The notes: generated by a model not told the origin, from the letters alone. Shown: positions 1 to 9,096, counted from the stretch's first letter. The stretch: DNA of 64,000 nucleotides from Aquisphaera insulae (GCF_011064615.1 NZ_JAALJH010000056.1:1-64000), one strand, 5' to 3'. Program-made: numbers and translations.

Positions 1-1
1 A

Positions 2-199
2 AGGATCCTGGGGCTGCGGCGTCCGGAGGAGTTCGCCAGCGTCGATCAGGGGATCTACGGCCACCTCACCCGGCGCAACCTCGCGCGGCTCGCCGAGGAG
101 CGAGGGGATCACGTCCAGGCCAGGGCGCTCTGGCGGGACATCCTGGATGAATGCCCGGCCGACGCCGAGGCGCGGGGGCGGCTCGGGAAGGACGCCTGA
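2..199 (+). CDS. C-terminal fragment of a TPR protein, possibly a glycosyltransferase
   Basis: The reading frame is open from the left edge to a TGA at 197-199, giving the last 65 residues of a protein that starts outside the window. The segment contains SVDQGIYGHLTRRNLARLAE followed by ERGDHVQARALWRDIL, which has the pattern of one or two tetratricopeptide helices. In planctomycetes this pattern (SVDxGI, then H/RNLAxL, then RGD.xxAxxxW) often closes group 2 glycosyltransferases that carry C-terminal TPRs. That family link is my inference, because the catalytic part is missing. The next 240 bases up to the DUF1559 gene contain nothing I can support. Confidence 0.5.
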   Translation, partial: RILGLRRPEEFASVDQGIYGHLTRRNLARLAEERGDHVQARALWRDILDECPADAEARGRLGKDA

Positions 200-439
200 T
201 GAGGGGCAGGTCGGCCGGATGTCACGCGGACCCACGAGGTTGGATCGTCGCCACCCGGGTCACCGCCTGGGATGTCAAGGTCCGGCGCCCTGATCGGGGA
301 CGGTCGCTCGTCGGCGTCGCCTCGCTGATTTTTTACGTAGTATGCCCGAGAGGGAGTCCTTATGCTATTACGAACGTCATGGCTCGGCGATCCCGGCCGG
401 GCGGTCCCTCTCCCATGGTCCCGGACGAAAGGCACGTCG

Positions 440-2917
440 ATGACGCGAGTCGCGAACGGAAACATCGAGATCGGCTGGTCGGCGATCCGCACTTCGCGGC
501 GGATGGTGCTGCTCGCCCTGGCGCTGGGCGCACTGATGGGATGGACGGGGCCGGCCCCGGCGCAGGATGCGGCGGGATCGGCCGCGGCTCGCTACTTCCC
601 GCAGAAGGACCTGATCGCCTACCTCGCGTTCGACGGGCTCGACGCCCGGGCCGAGGCCTGGAACAAGACCGCGGCCCAGAAGCTGCTGAACGAGACGAAG
701 CTCGGGGCGCTGCTGGAGGACGTCGCGGGGCAGGTCGTCACGCTCGCCCAGCGGCAGACGCCCGAGGAGAAGAAGGTCCCGGCGGAAACCTACCTCAAGC
801 TCCTGAAGCAGTCCGCCCGCGACGGGTTCGCGGTCGGGATCTTCGGCGAGGCGCCGCAGAAGACGCGAGTGGCCCTGATCGCGAGGAAAGCCAACCGGCC
901 CGACTTCACCGGGCTGGTCGAGTCGGCGACGAAGCCCGATGAGGGTGAGGGCCAGCCGGCGGCGGCCCCGACCACGACCACGGAGAAGGGCCGCACGGTC
1001 CACTCCAGCCGGGGGCTCGTCTGGTGGGCGGAGAAGGACGACCTGATCTTCACCGACAAGGTCGGCTTCGACGCGATCACGGACGTCCTGGACGGCAAGG
1101 CCACGGCCGCGACCGGCGTCCCGTTGCTGGCTTCGGTCGCGAAGGGGGAGAATGGGGTCGTGCCGGCGGCCTACGGGTTCCTCGACGTGACGGCCCTGCC
1201 CCCCCTGCCCCCGGATGCGGTGAAGATGGGGCTCGACGGCCTCCAGCGGATCGAGGCCCAGTGGGGCTTCCAGGACGAGGCCCTGGTCACGTCGGTCCGG
1301 CTGGTCGCCCCCGCGCCTCGGCGCGGGGTGCTGGCGATGCTCGAACAGCCCGGGATCAGCCTCAAGTCGTTGCCGCCGATCCCGGCGGGACAGTCGGCCT
1401 TCGCGGCCTTCTCCGTGGACCTGCTGAAGACCTACGAGCAGTTCCTGTCGCTCAGCAAGGAGGTCAGCCCGGCCAATGCAGAGGGCTTCGACGCGATGGA
1501 GAACGCCATCCGCGGCCAGCTCGGATTCGACCTCAAGAACGACCTGCTGAAAAACCTCGGGCCCGGCCTTGCCATCTACTCCACATTGCCGCCGCAGGCG
1601 ATGGAGAACCTCGACGTTCAGACGGCGGTCGTTGCCGCCTATGGTGGGATGACGATCTCGCTTCAGGTCCGCGATCAGGCCGCCGTCGCCGGGCATCTGG
1701 AAACCCTGGTCAATGTGGCGAACCAGGCGATGAGCCGGCCGGGCGGAAACGCACCCCAGTTCCGGAAGAAGGAGGGCAAGGCCGCGGTCTACACGCTCGA
1801 ACTCCCCCCGGGGAGCATCCCGCCGCAGCTCGCGTCGATGAGCCCGACCATCGGCCTGAGCAAGGACCAGCTCGTGATCGCCGGCACGGCCGAGGGGGCC
1901 GAGAAGGCCCTGGCACTGTCCGAGGCCGGTGCCGCCCGCTGGGCGCCGGACGCCGCCTTCGACGCGGCGGCGAAGCGGCTGCCCGGCGAGTTCTTCATGC
2001 TCGGCGTGACCGACCCGCGGAAGACCCTGCCGGAGGTCATCCCGAACCTGCCGGGGATCCTCGACCGGTTGAAGGCCCAGATCCCGCAAGGGCCGGGCAA
2101 TCCGCTCGCGGAGATCCACGTCGACCCCGACAAGCTGCCGAAGGCGGATGAGCTGCGGGCGCTCCTCTTCCCCGCGACGACGTCCATCATCTCGGATGCC
2201 CAGGGCTTCCGGATCCTCCAGCGCGAGCCACTTCCCAGCATCACCTCGCCGGCCACCGCCGGGGTGCTGGCCGGTCTCTTGCTGCCGGCGGTGCAGTCGG
2301 CCCGCGAGGCGGCCCGCCGCGCCCAGTGCGTCAACAACGAGAAGCAGATCATGCTGGCGATGCACAACTACCTGTCGGCCAACGACAAGTTCCCCCGCGA
2401 CATCACCGACAAGGACGGCAAGCCGCTGCTGAGCTGGCGAGTGGCGATCCTCCCCTACATCGAGGACCAGGCGCTCTACAACGAGTTCAAACTCGACGAA
2501 CCCTGGGATAGCCCGAACAACAAGCCACTCCTCCAGCGGATGCCGAAGACCTTCCTCTGCCCGGACCTCGTGAAGGCCGATCCCACCAAGACGACCTATC
2601 GCGGCCTCAATGGCCAGGGGGCCATCTTCGAGACCAACCAGGACATCACCCTCGCCGGAATTACCGACGGTACATCGAACACGATCGCGATCGTCGAGGC
2701 CGCCGAGGCCGTCCCCTGGACCAAGCCCGAGGATCTTCCCTTCGACCCGGCCGCCGACCCGTCGCTCTACGGCGCCGGCTCGCCGCACCCCGGCGGCTTC
2801 AATGCCGGGTTCGCCGATGGCTCGGTCCGGTTCATCAAGAATTCGGTCGCGGTCCAGGTCTTCAAGTCGCTCATCACTCGCGCGGGCGGGGAAGTGATCC
2901 AGGCCAACGACTTCTGA
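440..2917 (+). CDS. Secreted DUF1559 domain protein with a long N-terminal region
   Basis: This 825-residue protein is probably exported. A basic start followed by a hydrophobic stretch (about residues 23-40, MVLLALALGALMGW) ends near an APAQ cleavage-like site. Residues 40-600 are an uncharacterised repetitive-looking region with no catalytic motif I recognise. The last 210 residues are a DUF1559 (SBP_bac_10) domain: LLLPAVQSAREAARRAQC, then YLSANDKFP, LSWRVAILPYIEDQALY and the closing HPGGFNAGFADGSV. In most family members the domain follows a type IV pilin-like N-terminal helix. Here it sits at the C-terminus of a much longer protein, with a short hydrophobic GVLAGLLLPAV segment before it. 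I chose ATG 440 over an earlier ATG at 362 because it places the signal peptide near the start. Function is unknown; such proteins are expanded in planctomycetes. Confidence 0.8.
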   Translation: MTRVANGNIEIGWSAIRTSRRMVLLALALGALMGWTGPAPAQDAAGSAAARYFPQKDLIAYLAFDGLDARAEAWNKTAAQKLLNETKLGALLEDVAGQVVTLAQRQTPEEKKVPAETYLKLLKQSARDGFAVGIFGEAPQKTRVALIARKANRPDFTGLVESATKPDEGEGQPAAAPTTTTEKGRTVHSSRGLVWWAEKDDLIFTDKVGFDAITDVLDGKATAATGVPLLASVAKGENGVVPAAYGFLDVTALPPLPPDAVKMGLDGLQRIEAQWGFQDEALVTSVRLVAPAPRRGVLAMLEQPGISLKSLPPIPAGQSAFAAFSVDLLKTYEQFLSLSKEVSPANAEGFDAMENAIRGQLGFDLKNDLLKNLGPGLAIYSTLPPQAMENLDVQTAVVAAYGGMTISLQVRDQAAVAGHLETLVNVANQAMSRPGGNAPQFRKKEGKAAVYTLELPPGSIPPQLASMSPTIGLSKDQLVIAGTAEGAEKALALSEAGAARWAPDAAFDAAAKRLPGEFFMLGVTDPRKTLPEVIPNLPGILDRLKAQIPQGPGNPLAEIHVDPDKLPKADELRALLFPATTSIISDAQGFRILQREPLPSITSPATAGVLAGLLLPAVQSAREAARRAQCVNNEKQIMLAMHNYLSANDKFPRDITDKDGKPLLSWRVAILPYIEDQALYNEFKLDEPWDSPNNKPLLQRMPKTFLCPDLVKADPTKTTYRGLNGQGAIFETNQDITLAGITDGTSNTIAIVEAAEAVPWTKPEDLPFDPAADPSLYGAGSPHPGGFNAGFADGSVRFIKNSVAVQVFKSLITRAGGEVIQANDF

Positions 2918-2994
2918 GGCTGCGGCGAATGGCTCGATAGGTCTCACTGTAAACCCGGTAGGGTCTTTCCGCCCCCGTCTCGAGGACTCACAGA

Positions 2995-4059
2995 ATGGCA
3001 AGCCCCCAGGGAGCGGCCGACACGCCGCCAGGCTCGGCGACGATCTCGCCGGAGACCATGGAGTTCATCCGCGCCGTCCGGGAGCGGGTCGGGACGGTGG
3101 TCGTCGGCCAGGACGTCGTCGTCGAGCGATTGCTCATCGCCCTGTTCACCGGCGGGCACCTCCTCTTGCAGGGCGTGCCCGGCCTGGCCAAGACGCTGCT
3201 GGTGTCCACGCTCTCCCGCACGATCGACCTCCATTTCGCCCGGATCCAGTTCACCGTCGACCTGCTCCCCTCCGACATCCTCGGCTCGGAGATCCTCGAC
3301 CAGCGGACCAGCGAGTTCCGGATCCACAAGGGGCCGGTCTTCACCAACCTGCTGCTCGCCGACGAGATCAACCGCGCCGCGCCCAAGGTCCAGAGCGCCC
3401 TCCTCGAGGCCATGCAGGAGCGGCGGGTCACGATCGGCAACGAGACGTTCAAGCTCCCCGCCCCGTTCCTGGTGATCGCCACCCAGAACCCGATCGAGCA
3501 GAGCGGCACCTTCGAGCTGCCCGAGGCGCAGCTCGATCGTTTCATGCTCTGCCACCGGCTCGTCTACCCGACCGCCGAGGAGGAGAAGGAGGTCCTCAGG
3601 CGGAACGCCGCCCTGGGAGTCCGCCGCGAGGACCGCGGCGCGGTGGCGAAGACCGAGTTCGACGTCCTGGAAGGCGGCCCGGTTGCCACCACGGAGCAAC
3701 TGGTCCGCGCCATGGAGGCGGTCCACGAGGTCTACGTCAGCGACGCCTTCACCGATCACGTCGTCGAGGTCGTCAAGCGGACGCGGACCCACCCGGCGCT
3801 CGAGCTGGGGGCGAGCCCCCGCGCGGGCATCGCGCTGGTGAAGGGATCGCGGGCGCGGGCGCTCATCCACGGCCGGAACTACGTCATCCCGGAGGACCTC
3901 TTCGCCCTGGCCGAGGACGTGATCCTCCACCGCATCCGGCTCAGCTACGAGGCCCTGGCGGAGGGGCGGACCGGGCTGGACGTGCTCCAGGAGATCCTCG
4001 GGCCCTACGGTGCGACACAGGCCCGAAATGGGATCGCAATGAATGGAAAACGGGACTAA
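2995..4059 (+). CDS. MoxR family AAA+ ATPase
   Basis: A 354-residue cytoplasmic AAA+ ATPase. Walker A is GVPGLAKT (residues 60-67), Walker B LLLADEINRA (D123, E124) and the sensor segment IATQNPIEQSGTFELPEAQLDRF (about 161-183). The length is normal for MoxR/RavA-like ATPases. These are thought to act as chaperones that mature or insert partner complexes, and they are nearly always encoded beside DUF58 and von Willebrand A (vWA) proteins. That is the arrangement here: the DUF58 gene starts about 97 bases downstream, and two vWA membrane proteins follow. This should be the first gene of the operon. The stop codon TAA lies inside an interspersed repeat that begins at about 4057, so the last few residues (NGKRD) may derive from that insertion. 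Confidence 0.93.
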   Translation: MASPQGAADTPPGSATISPETMEFIRAVRERVGTVVVGQDVVVERLLIALFTGGHLLLQGVPGLAKTLLVSTLSRTIDLHFARIQFTVDLLPSDILGSEILDQRTSEFRIHKGPVFTNLLLADEINRAAPKVQSALLEAMQERRVTIGNETFKLPAPFLVIATQNPIEQSGTFELPEAQLDRFMLCHRLVYPTAEEEKEVLRRNAALGVRREDRGAVAKTEFDVLEGGPVATTEQLVRAMEAVHEVYVSDAFTDHVVEVVKRTRTHPALELGASPRAGIALVKGSRARALIHGRNYVIPEDLFALAEDVILHRIRLSYEALAEGRTGLDVLQEILGPYGATQARNGIAMNGKRD

Positions 4060-4141
4060 CCACAGAGGCACAGAGGCACGGAGAAGACCGTAGGAGTGGA
4101 GAGAGGAGAGGAGAGGAGAGGAGAGGAGAAGGGACGGAGAG
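4057..4141 (+). repeat. CACAGAGG-type interspersed repeat followed by a GAGAG tandem tract
   Basis: Right at the stop of the MoxR gene the sequence reads TAACCACAGAGGCACAGAGG, then a purine-rich tract made of repeated GAGAG units (about 4096-4130). The CACAGAGGCACAGAG core contains two imperfect 9-10 base copies. I recall near-identical intergenic sequences from many planctomycete and other environmental bacterial genomes, so this is probably an interspersed repeat rather than coding DNA. It fills the gap between the MoxR and DUF58 genes, and a GTG-initiated extension of the DUF58 gene through it is unlikely to be real. The 10-base core TAACCACAGA recurs in inverse orientation at 40135-40144. 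Confidence 0.55.
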
Positions 4142-4155
4142 GAAGAAAAACGGAC

Positions 4156-5031
4156 GTGTTGGAGGAGATCGTGGAAGGCCGGATCGAATCGCACGACATC
4201 CTGGATTCGCGGCAGTTTTACCTGGCGGTGAAGCGGCTGGCGGACAGCCTGAGCTACGGGACGGACCACTCGCCGTTCCTGGGCTCCGGCGTGGAGTACA
4301 TCCAGTCGAGGCCCTATCAGTTCGGCGATCCGATCAAGCTCATCGACTGGAAGGTCACGGCGCGGACGCGGCGGTTCCACGTCAAGGAATACGAGGCCCC
4401 CAAGCGGATGCCCGTGTATCTGCTGATCGATACCTCGGCCTCGATGACGATCAGCTCGCATCATCGGACGAAGTACGAGACGGCCGTCTTCCTGGCGGGG
4501 GGGCTGGGGCTGGCGTGCCTGGAGCGGATCAGCCCGGTCGGGGTGCTCGGCGTCGGCGGACAGAGCCTGCACGTGCGGCCGAGCCTGTCCAAGGACCAGG
4601 TCATGCAGTGGCTCTACCGGCTGCGGTCGTATCGCCACGACGAGCCGACGTCGCTGGGGAGCCGGCTCGCGGAGCTGGTCCCGAGCCTGTCGCAACGGGT
4701 GATGGTGATCGTCCTGAGCGACCTCCACGATGACAAGGCGCTGCCGGCCCTGAAGCGCCTGGCCGCCCAGCACGACGCCGTGGTCCTCCAGATTCGCGAC
4801 CCGGCCGAGGAGCGGCTCCACGGCGTGGGCTTCGTGAGGGCCCGCGAAGCCGAGACCGGCGCCGCGTTCCTGGCGAGGAGTCGGACCCGATGGCTCGATC
4901 AGGAGAAGCTCGCCCAGGAGCTGAAGAAGACCGGCATCGATCACCTGGTCATCGACACGGACAAGCCATACAGCTCGCGGGTGCGGCAATTCTTCAAGAT
5001 GCGAAATCTCCTGGGCCGGGGGGCGCGGTAG
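4156..5031 (+). CDS. DUF58 / vWA-like protein of the MoxR operon
   Basis: A 291-residue cytoplasmic protein with the DUF58 signature: SRPYQFGDPIKLIDWKVTAR followed by FHVKEYE (about residues 51-80). It is followed by a vWA-like fold whose MIDAS start is LLIDTSASM. DUF58 proteins are standard partners of MoxR ATPases. The frame is open upstream to GTG 4096, but that would add 20 residues of Glu/Arg/Gly translated from the GAGAG tract. I therefore take GTG 4156 (TTG 4159 is equally possible), preceded by the purine-rich GGAAGAAAAA. The next gene begins 2 bases after the stop, so the two are probably translationally coupled. Confidence 0.85.
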   Translation: MLEEIVEGRIESHDILDSRQFYLAVKRLADSLSYGTDHSPFLGSGVEYIQSRPYQFGDPIKLIDWKVTARTRRFHVKEYEAPKRMPVYLLIDTSASMTISSHHRTKYETAVFLAGGLGLACLERISPVGVLGVGGQSLHVRPSLSKDQVMQWLYRLRSYRHDEPTSLGSRLAELVPSLSQRVMVIVLSDLHDDKALPALKRLAAQHDAVVLQIRDPAEERLHGVGFVRAREAETGAAFLARSRTRWLDQEKLAQELKKTGIDHLVIDTDKPYSSRVRQFFKMRNLLGRGAR

Positions 5032-5033
5032 GC

Positions 5034-5930
5034 ATGATGGTATCGCATCGATGGCGCGCGGTCTTGCTCGCAATCGTCGCGCCTGCCGCGGCGGTCGCGG
5101 CCTTCGGCGACGAGGAGAAGCCGGCCGGTTCGCCCCTGTCTACCACGACCGTGGGCATGCCGGCGAAGCTGGATCAGGTGGTGATCCCCGGCGGCGAGCT
5201 CGAGGTGAAGCCTCAGGAGGACAAGCGAGCCCCCTTCGTGCTCCGGATCGTCGCGAGCTATCCGCACGTCACGGCGTTCCGGTACGACCTCTCCTACTAT
5301 GCCCTGGAGCCGGGGACCTACGACCTCGCGAATTTCCTCCGCCGCAAGGATGGCACCGCCACGACGGGGCTGCCTTCGCTGACGGTCCGCGTCGAGCCCA
5401 TCCTGGCGCCGGGCCAGGTCGAGCCGCATGCGCTGACGATCGAGCGGTCGCCGTGGCTGGGGGGCTATCGCCTGCTGATCGGGCTGGTGGGCTCGCTCTG
5501 GTGCGCGGGGCTGGCCGCGATCCTGCTGCTGGGGCGACGCAAGGCCGGCGACCAGGCGGCGGCCGCGGCGAGGCCGGTCACGGTCGCGGAGCGGATCCGG
5601 CCGCTCGTCGCCTCGGCCCTGGACGGTACGCTCAGCGAGGGGCAGCATGCGGAGCTCGAGCGGCTCCTGATCGGCTACTGGCGGAAGCGTCTGGGGCTGG
5701 AGCGATCGAGCCCCGCGGAGACGATCGCCGCGATCCGTCGGGATCCCGATGCGGCCCCCCTGCTCCGCGGCCTGGAGGGATGGCTGCACCGGCCCGGCTC
5801 GCGGGCCGTCGCGGAGGAGCTGGCCGCGCTCCTGCGTCCCTACCAGGATCTCCAGGAGCCGGCCGAGGAGGCCGAGCTCCCCGAGGCCGCGGCCGTGACG
5901 TCGCCCGCCACCCCGGAGGCCCGCCGATGA
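5034..5930 (+). CDS. Membrane-anchored protein between DUF58 and vWA genes (DUF4381/BatD-like position)
   Basis: A 298-residue protein with a signal peptide (MMVSHRWRAVLLAIVAPAAA), an extracytoplasmic segment that looks beta-rich (about residues 40-140), one transmembrane helix (about 145-167, LLIGLVGSLWCAGLAAILLL) and a charged helical cytoplasmic tail. The layout of outer beta domain, single helix and inner helical tail matches the membrane components found between DUF58 and vWA genes in MoxR operons (BatD or DUF4381-like). I assign it by position and topology, not by a clear motif. It starts 2 bases after the DUF58 stop and its TGA overlaps the ATG of the vWA gene (ATGA), which indicates one transcript. 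ATG 5037 is an alternative start. Confidence 0.7.
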   Translation: MMVSHRWRAVLLAIVAPAAAVAAFGDEEKPAGSPLSTTTVGMPAKLDQVVIPGGELEVKPQEDKRAPFVLRIVASYPHVTAFRYDLSYYALEPGTYDLANFLRRKDGTATTGLPSLTVRVEPILAPGQVEPHALTIERSPWLGGYRLLIGLVGSLWCAGLAAILLLGRRKAGDQAAAAARPVTVAERIRPLVASALDGTLSEGQHAELERLLIGYWRKRLGLERSSPAETIAAIRRDPDAAPLLRGLEGWLHRPGSRAVAEELAALLRPYQDLQEPAEEAELPEAAAVTSPATPEARR

Positions 5931-6841
5931 GCTTCGCCTATCCGTGGGTCCTCGGCCTGCTCGCGATCCCGGTCCTGCTGCTGGGATGGACCTGGAGGCG
6001 GACTGGGGGACGGATCGCGATGCCGTTCGACCACGGCGGCCAGGCGTCGGGGCGGGCCTGGGCGGTCGTGCTCAAGCTCGCGGAGTCGCTGCCGGCGCTG
6101 GTGCTGGGGGTGGCGATCCTGATCCTGGCGGGGCCGCAGCACCTGAGCGCGCCGAGGTCGCGGCGGGTGCTCACGAACATCGAGTTCTGCGTGGACGTCT
6201 CCGGCAGCATGACGAGCCCCCTGGGCGAAGGGACGCGGTACGACGCCTCGATGAAGGCGATCGACGAGTTCCTCAAGATCCGCCAGGGGGACGCCTTCGG
6301 CCTGACCTTCTTCGGCAACAACGTGCTCCACTGGGTGCCGCTCACGAGCGATGCCTCGGCGATCCGCTGCGCCCCGCCCTTCATGAAGCCGGAGAACGCG
6401 CCCCCCTGGATGGGCGGGACGATGATCGGCAAGGCGCTGCTGGCCTGCAAGGAGATCCTGGCCGGCCGCGAGGAGGGGGATCGGATGATCATCCTGGTCT
6501 CCGACGGCGACAGCTTCGACCTCTCCGGCGGCAACGACGAGTCGGTGGCGCAGACCCTCAAGCAGGCCGGGATCACGGTCTATTCGATCCACATCTCCTC
6601 CGGCGATCCGCCGTCGGAGATCGTCACGATCACTGGCCTGACCGGCGGGGAGGTCTTCCCGGTCGACGACCCGCAGGCGCTCCGGGCCGTCTTCGAGCGG
6701 ATCGACTCGATGAAGGCGACCCGGATGGAGAAGACCGCGCCGGAGCTGCTGGACGACTTCGGGCCGTTCTGCATGGCGGGGCTGACCCTGCTGGGGGCGA
6801 CCGGCCTGACCCTGCTGGGGCTGAGGTACACGCCATGGTAG
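5927..6841 (+). CDS. vWA domain membrane protein (BatA-like)
   Basis: A 304-residue inner-membrane protein. Two N-terminal hydrophobic segments (about residues 5-22 and 53-69) are followed by a vWA domain. Its metal-ion-dependent adhesion site is intact: DVSGS (D90, S92, S94), a GGTMIGKAL threonine, and the LVSDGD strand. A C-terminal helix (about 275-297) anchors the protein again. The architecture is that of BatA in MoxR/Bat operons. The ATG overlaps the upstream TGA by 4 bases, and the stop overlaps the start of the second vWA gene by 7 bases, so the five genes from MoxR onward look co-transcribed and coupled. Confidence 0.88.
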   Translation: MSFAYPWVLGLLAIPVLLLGWTWRRTGGRIAMPFDHGGQASGRAWAVVLKLAESLPALVLGVAILILAGPQHLSAPRSRRVLTNIEFCVDVSGSMTSPLGEGTRYDASMKAIDEFLKIRQGDAFGLTFFGNNVLHWVPLTSDASAIRCAPPFMKPENAPPWMGGTMIGKALLACKEILAGREEGDRMIILVSDGDSFDLSGGNDESVAQTLKQAGITVYSIHISSGDPPSEIVTITGLTGGEVFPVDDPQALRAVFERIDSMKATRMEKTAPELLDDFGPFCMAGLTLLGATGLTLLGLRYTPW

Positions 6842-7860
6842 AGTTCAGCCCGGTCGAGCTCGCCACCGCGGCCGCGGCCCTGGTCGTCGCCATGGCGGAG
6901 GTCCTCCACGCCCGGCGGACCCGGCGGCTGGCACGCCTCGCCTTCGGGCCGGACCTGCGCCCCGCCCCGTGGGCCCGGCTTGCGCCCGCCCTGCGCGTGC
7001 TCTCGGCCGCGGCGGTGTGCTGGGGGCTCGCGACGCTTTACACCCTGCCGCCGAAGGCCCACGTCGCGGAATCCATCCCGGACAATCAGCGCCGCCATGT
7101 CCTGATCGTCCTGGACGTCTCGCCGAGCATGCGGCTGAAGGATGCCGGCCCGAATGCCGACGTCTCGCGGGCGAAGCGGGCCTCGGACGTGATGGAGTCG
7201 TTCTTCCAGCGGATCCCGATCGAGATGTACCTCATGTCGGTGGTCGCCTGCTACAACGGGGCCAAGCCCGTCGTGGTGGACACGAAGGACATGGAGGTCG
7301 TCCGCAACATCTTCGGCGACCTTCCCCTCAACTACGCCTTCCCGGCCGGCAAGACCGACCTGTTCTCCGGCCTGATCGAGGCGGCCAAGATCGCCGCGCC
7401 GTGGCAGCCCAAGAGCACGCTCCTGCTCATGCTGACCGACGGCGACACCGTCCCCGCGACGGGCATGCCGAAGCTCCCGGCGTCGATCGCCGACGTCCTC
7501 GTCGTCGGCGTGGGCGACCCCCGCGCCGGGACGTTCATCGACGGCAAGATGTCCCGCCAGGATGCCAACACCCTCCGCCAGATCGCCGCCCGGTTGAGCG
7601 GCACCTACCACGACGGCAACTCCAAGCACCTCCCCACCGAGCTGCTGTCGCGGTTGACGATCATCCCCCGCAAGACGGCCTTCGAGCAGTTGACCCGGCG
7701 TGAGTATGCGCTGATGGCGATTGGCCTGGGCTCGACGATCCTGGCGTTCCTGCCGGTGTTCCTCGCGTACTTCGGGACGCGATGGCGGCCGGGGGTGCAC
7801 GCCGGGTCGACCCCGCTCGCGAGCCGACGGAAGACCATGGCCGTGGGTTCGGCCCGGTGA
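6835..7860 (+). CDS. vWA domain membrane protein (BatB-like)
   Basis: A 341-residue protein, second vWA member of the operon. It has an N-terminal hydrophobic segment (about residues 9-23), a second helix (about 50-70), then a vWA domain with MIDAS motif DVSPSM (D94, S96, S98) and LLLMLTDGD. It closes with a C-terminal helix (about 300-323) and a basic tail. It is probably the BatB-like counterpart of the preceding vWA protein; in known Bat systems the two interact. It is the last gene of the run. The short gap to the convergent hydrolase gene (7861-7917) holds a 12-base palindrome, GGAGCCGGCTCC at 7880-7891, which could help end transcription. Confidence 0.87.
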   Translation: MVEFSPVELATAAAALVVAMAEVLHARRTRRLARLAFGPDLRPAPWARLAPALRVLSAAAVCWGLATLYTLPPKAHVAESIPDNQRRHVLIVLDVSPSMRLKDAGPNADVSRAKRASDVMESFFQRIPIEMYLMSVVACYNGAKPVVVDTKDMEVVRNIFGDLPLNYAFPAGKTDLFSGLIEAAKIAAPWQPKSTLLLMLTDGDTVPATGMPKLPASIADVLVVGVGDPRAGTFIDGKMSRQDANTLRQIAARLSGTYHDGNSKHLPTELLSRLTIIPRKTAFEQLTRREYALMAIGLGSTILAFLPVFLAYFGTRWRPGVHAGSTPLASRRKTMAVGSAR

Positions 7861-7917
7861 TTGAGGGTTGCCCCATGGCGGAGCCGGCTCCGACCGGAGG
7901 CCGGATGAGCCTCGGCG

Positions 7918-9096
7918 CTAACGGCCTCCGCCGAACTCCCCCTCCGCCGCCTTCCGGAAGGCGTCCTGGGCCTTGTCTCCGTCGCCGGGGAAGCCGGCGT
8001 GCTGGACGAGCCAGATGGTGATGAGGCCCCGGGTGGAGTCGATGGTCATGTTGGTGGCGTAGGCGCCGCCGTGGCCGAAGGTCTTGCCGTCGGTGCTCCA
8101 GCCCAGGCCGTAGCCGTCCTTGAGGGGCTCGGGCGTCTGCTTGGTGGTCATGGCGGCGACCGACTCTCGCGAGAGATACCGCCGGCCGTCGAGCTCGCCG
8201 CCGCTCAGGATCATCCGGCAGAAGCGGGCCAGGTCGTGGGCCGTCGAGAAGAGGCCGCCGGCGGGCATCGGCTGCCGCCTGGAGTCGTCGAGGGGATAGC
8301 GGAGCTGGGTGACGGTCGTCTCCTCCAACCCGGTCTTCGCGGCGTCGGGCTTGTAGGACTTCGCCAGCCGGTTGAGCTGCGGGCCGGACGGCCAGAAGGT
8401 CGTGTCGTGCATGCCCAGGGGCTCGAAGAGGCGCTTCGCCAGGAAGAGCTCATAGGGCATGCCGGAGACGACCTCGATGATCCGTCCGGCCGTGTTGATG
8501 CCGGCGTTCGAGTACGAGTAATGCGTGCCCGGCTCGGACTGGAGCGGCGTCATCGCGTAGGTGAGCGCCCCGACCCGCAGCGGCAGCAGGTCGAGCGTCG
8601 GCTGCTCCGCGGCCGAGGCGAACGGCAGGCCGCTCGTGTGGCTGAGGATCTCGCGGACCGTGATCGGGTGCCGCGGCTTCTTCAGCAGGACATGCGAGTT
8701 GTCCTTCTCGGTCGCGACCCAGATCTGCTGGAACTCGGCGAGATACTTCGAGACCGGGTCGTCCAGCTTCACCTTCCCCTCGTCCACGAGCATCATCAGC
8801 GCCGTCGCCGTGATGGGCTTGGATTGGGAGGCGATCCAGAAGATCGCGTCGGCCCTCATCGGCCTGCCGCCGGCGATGTCCGCGAAACCGACCGCGTCCA
8901 CGCTCAGGACCTTCTGCCGGTCCGCCACCAGGGCCACCGCGCCGGCCAGGACATGCCGATCGACATAGGGCTTAATGGCCGGGGCGATGGACTTCGATGC
9001 CGGAGCCGGTTCCTGGCCCATCGCCGAAGGTCCGACGCCGGGGGACAGGGCCACGACCAGCGTGATGAGAGGAACGGACGCTCGAGTCGGCCTCAT
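7918..9096 (-). CDS. Serine hydrolase, class C beta-lactamase / DD-peptidase family, secreted
   Basis: A 392-residue exported enzyme of the beta-lactamase/transpeptidase-like superfamily (Pfam Beta-lactamase). The signal peptide runs to about residue 27 (LITLVVALSPGVGPSAMG). The SxxK motif is SQSK in FWIASQSKPITA, the second motif is YSN (HYSYSNAGINTAG), and the third-motif region is HGG (FGHGGAYAT). All three catalytic elements are present. The family contains esterases, D-aminopeptidases and penicillin-binding enzymes, and the substrate cannot be told from sequence. An AGGAG lies 9 bases before the ATG. The gene is transcribed against its neighbours and splits the MoxR/vWA operon from the TPR and 1339-residue genes. 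Confidence 0.87.
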   Translation of the reverse strand: MRPTRASVPLITLVVALSPGVGPSAMGQEPAPASKSIAPAIKPYVDRHVLAGAVALVADRQKVLSVDAVGFADIAGGRPMRADAIFWIASQSKPITATALMMLVDEGKVKLDDPVSKYLAEFQQIWVATEKDNSHVLLKKPRHPITVREILSHTSGLPFASAAEQPTLDLLPLRVGALTYAMTPLQSEPGTHYSYSNAGINTAGRIIEVVSGMPYELFLAKRLFEPLGMHDTTFWPSGPQLNRLAKSYKPDAAKTGLEETTVTQLRYPLDDSRRQPMPAGGLFSTAHDLARFCRMILSGGELDGRRYLSRESVAAMTTKQTPEPLKDGYGLGWSTDGKTFGHGGAYATNMTIDSTRGLITIWLVQHAGFPGDGDKAQDAFRKAAEGEFGGGR

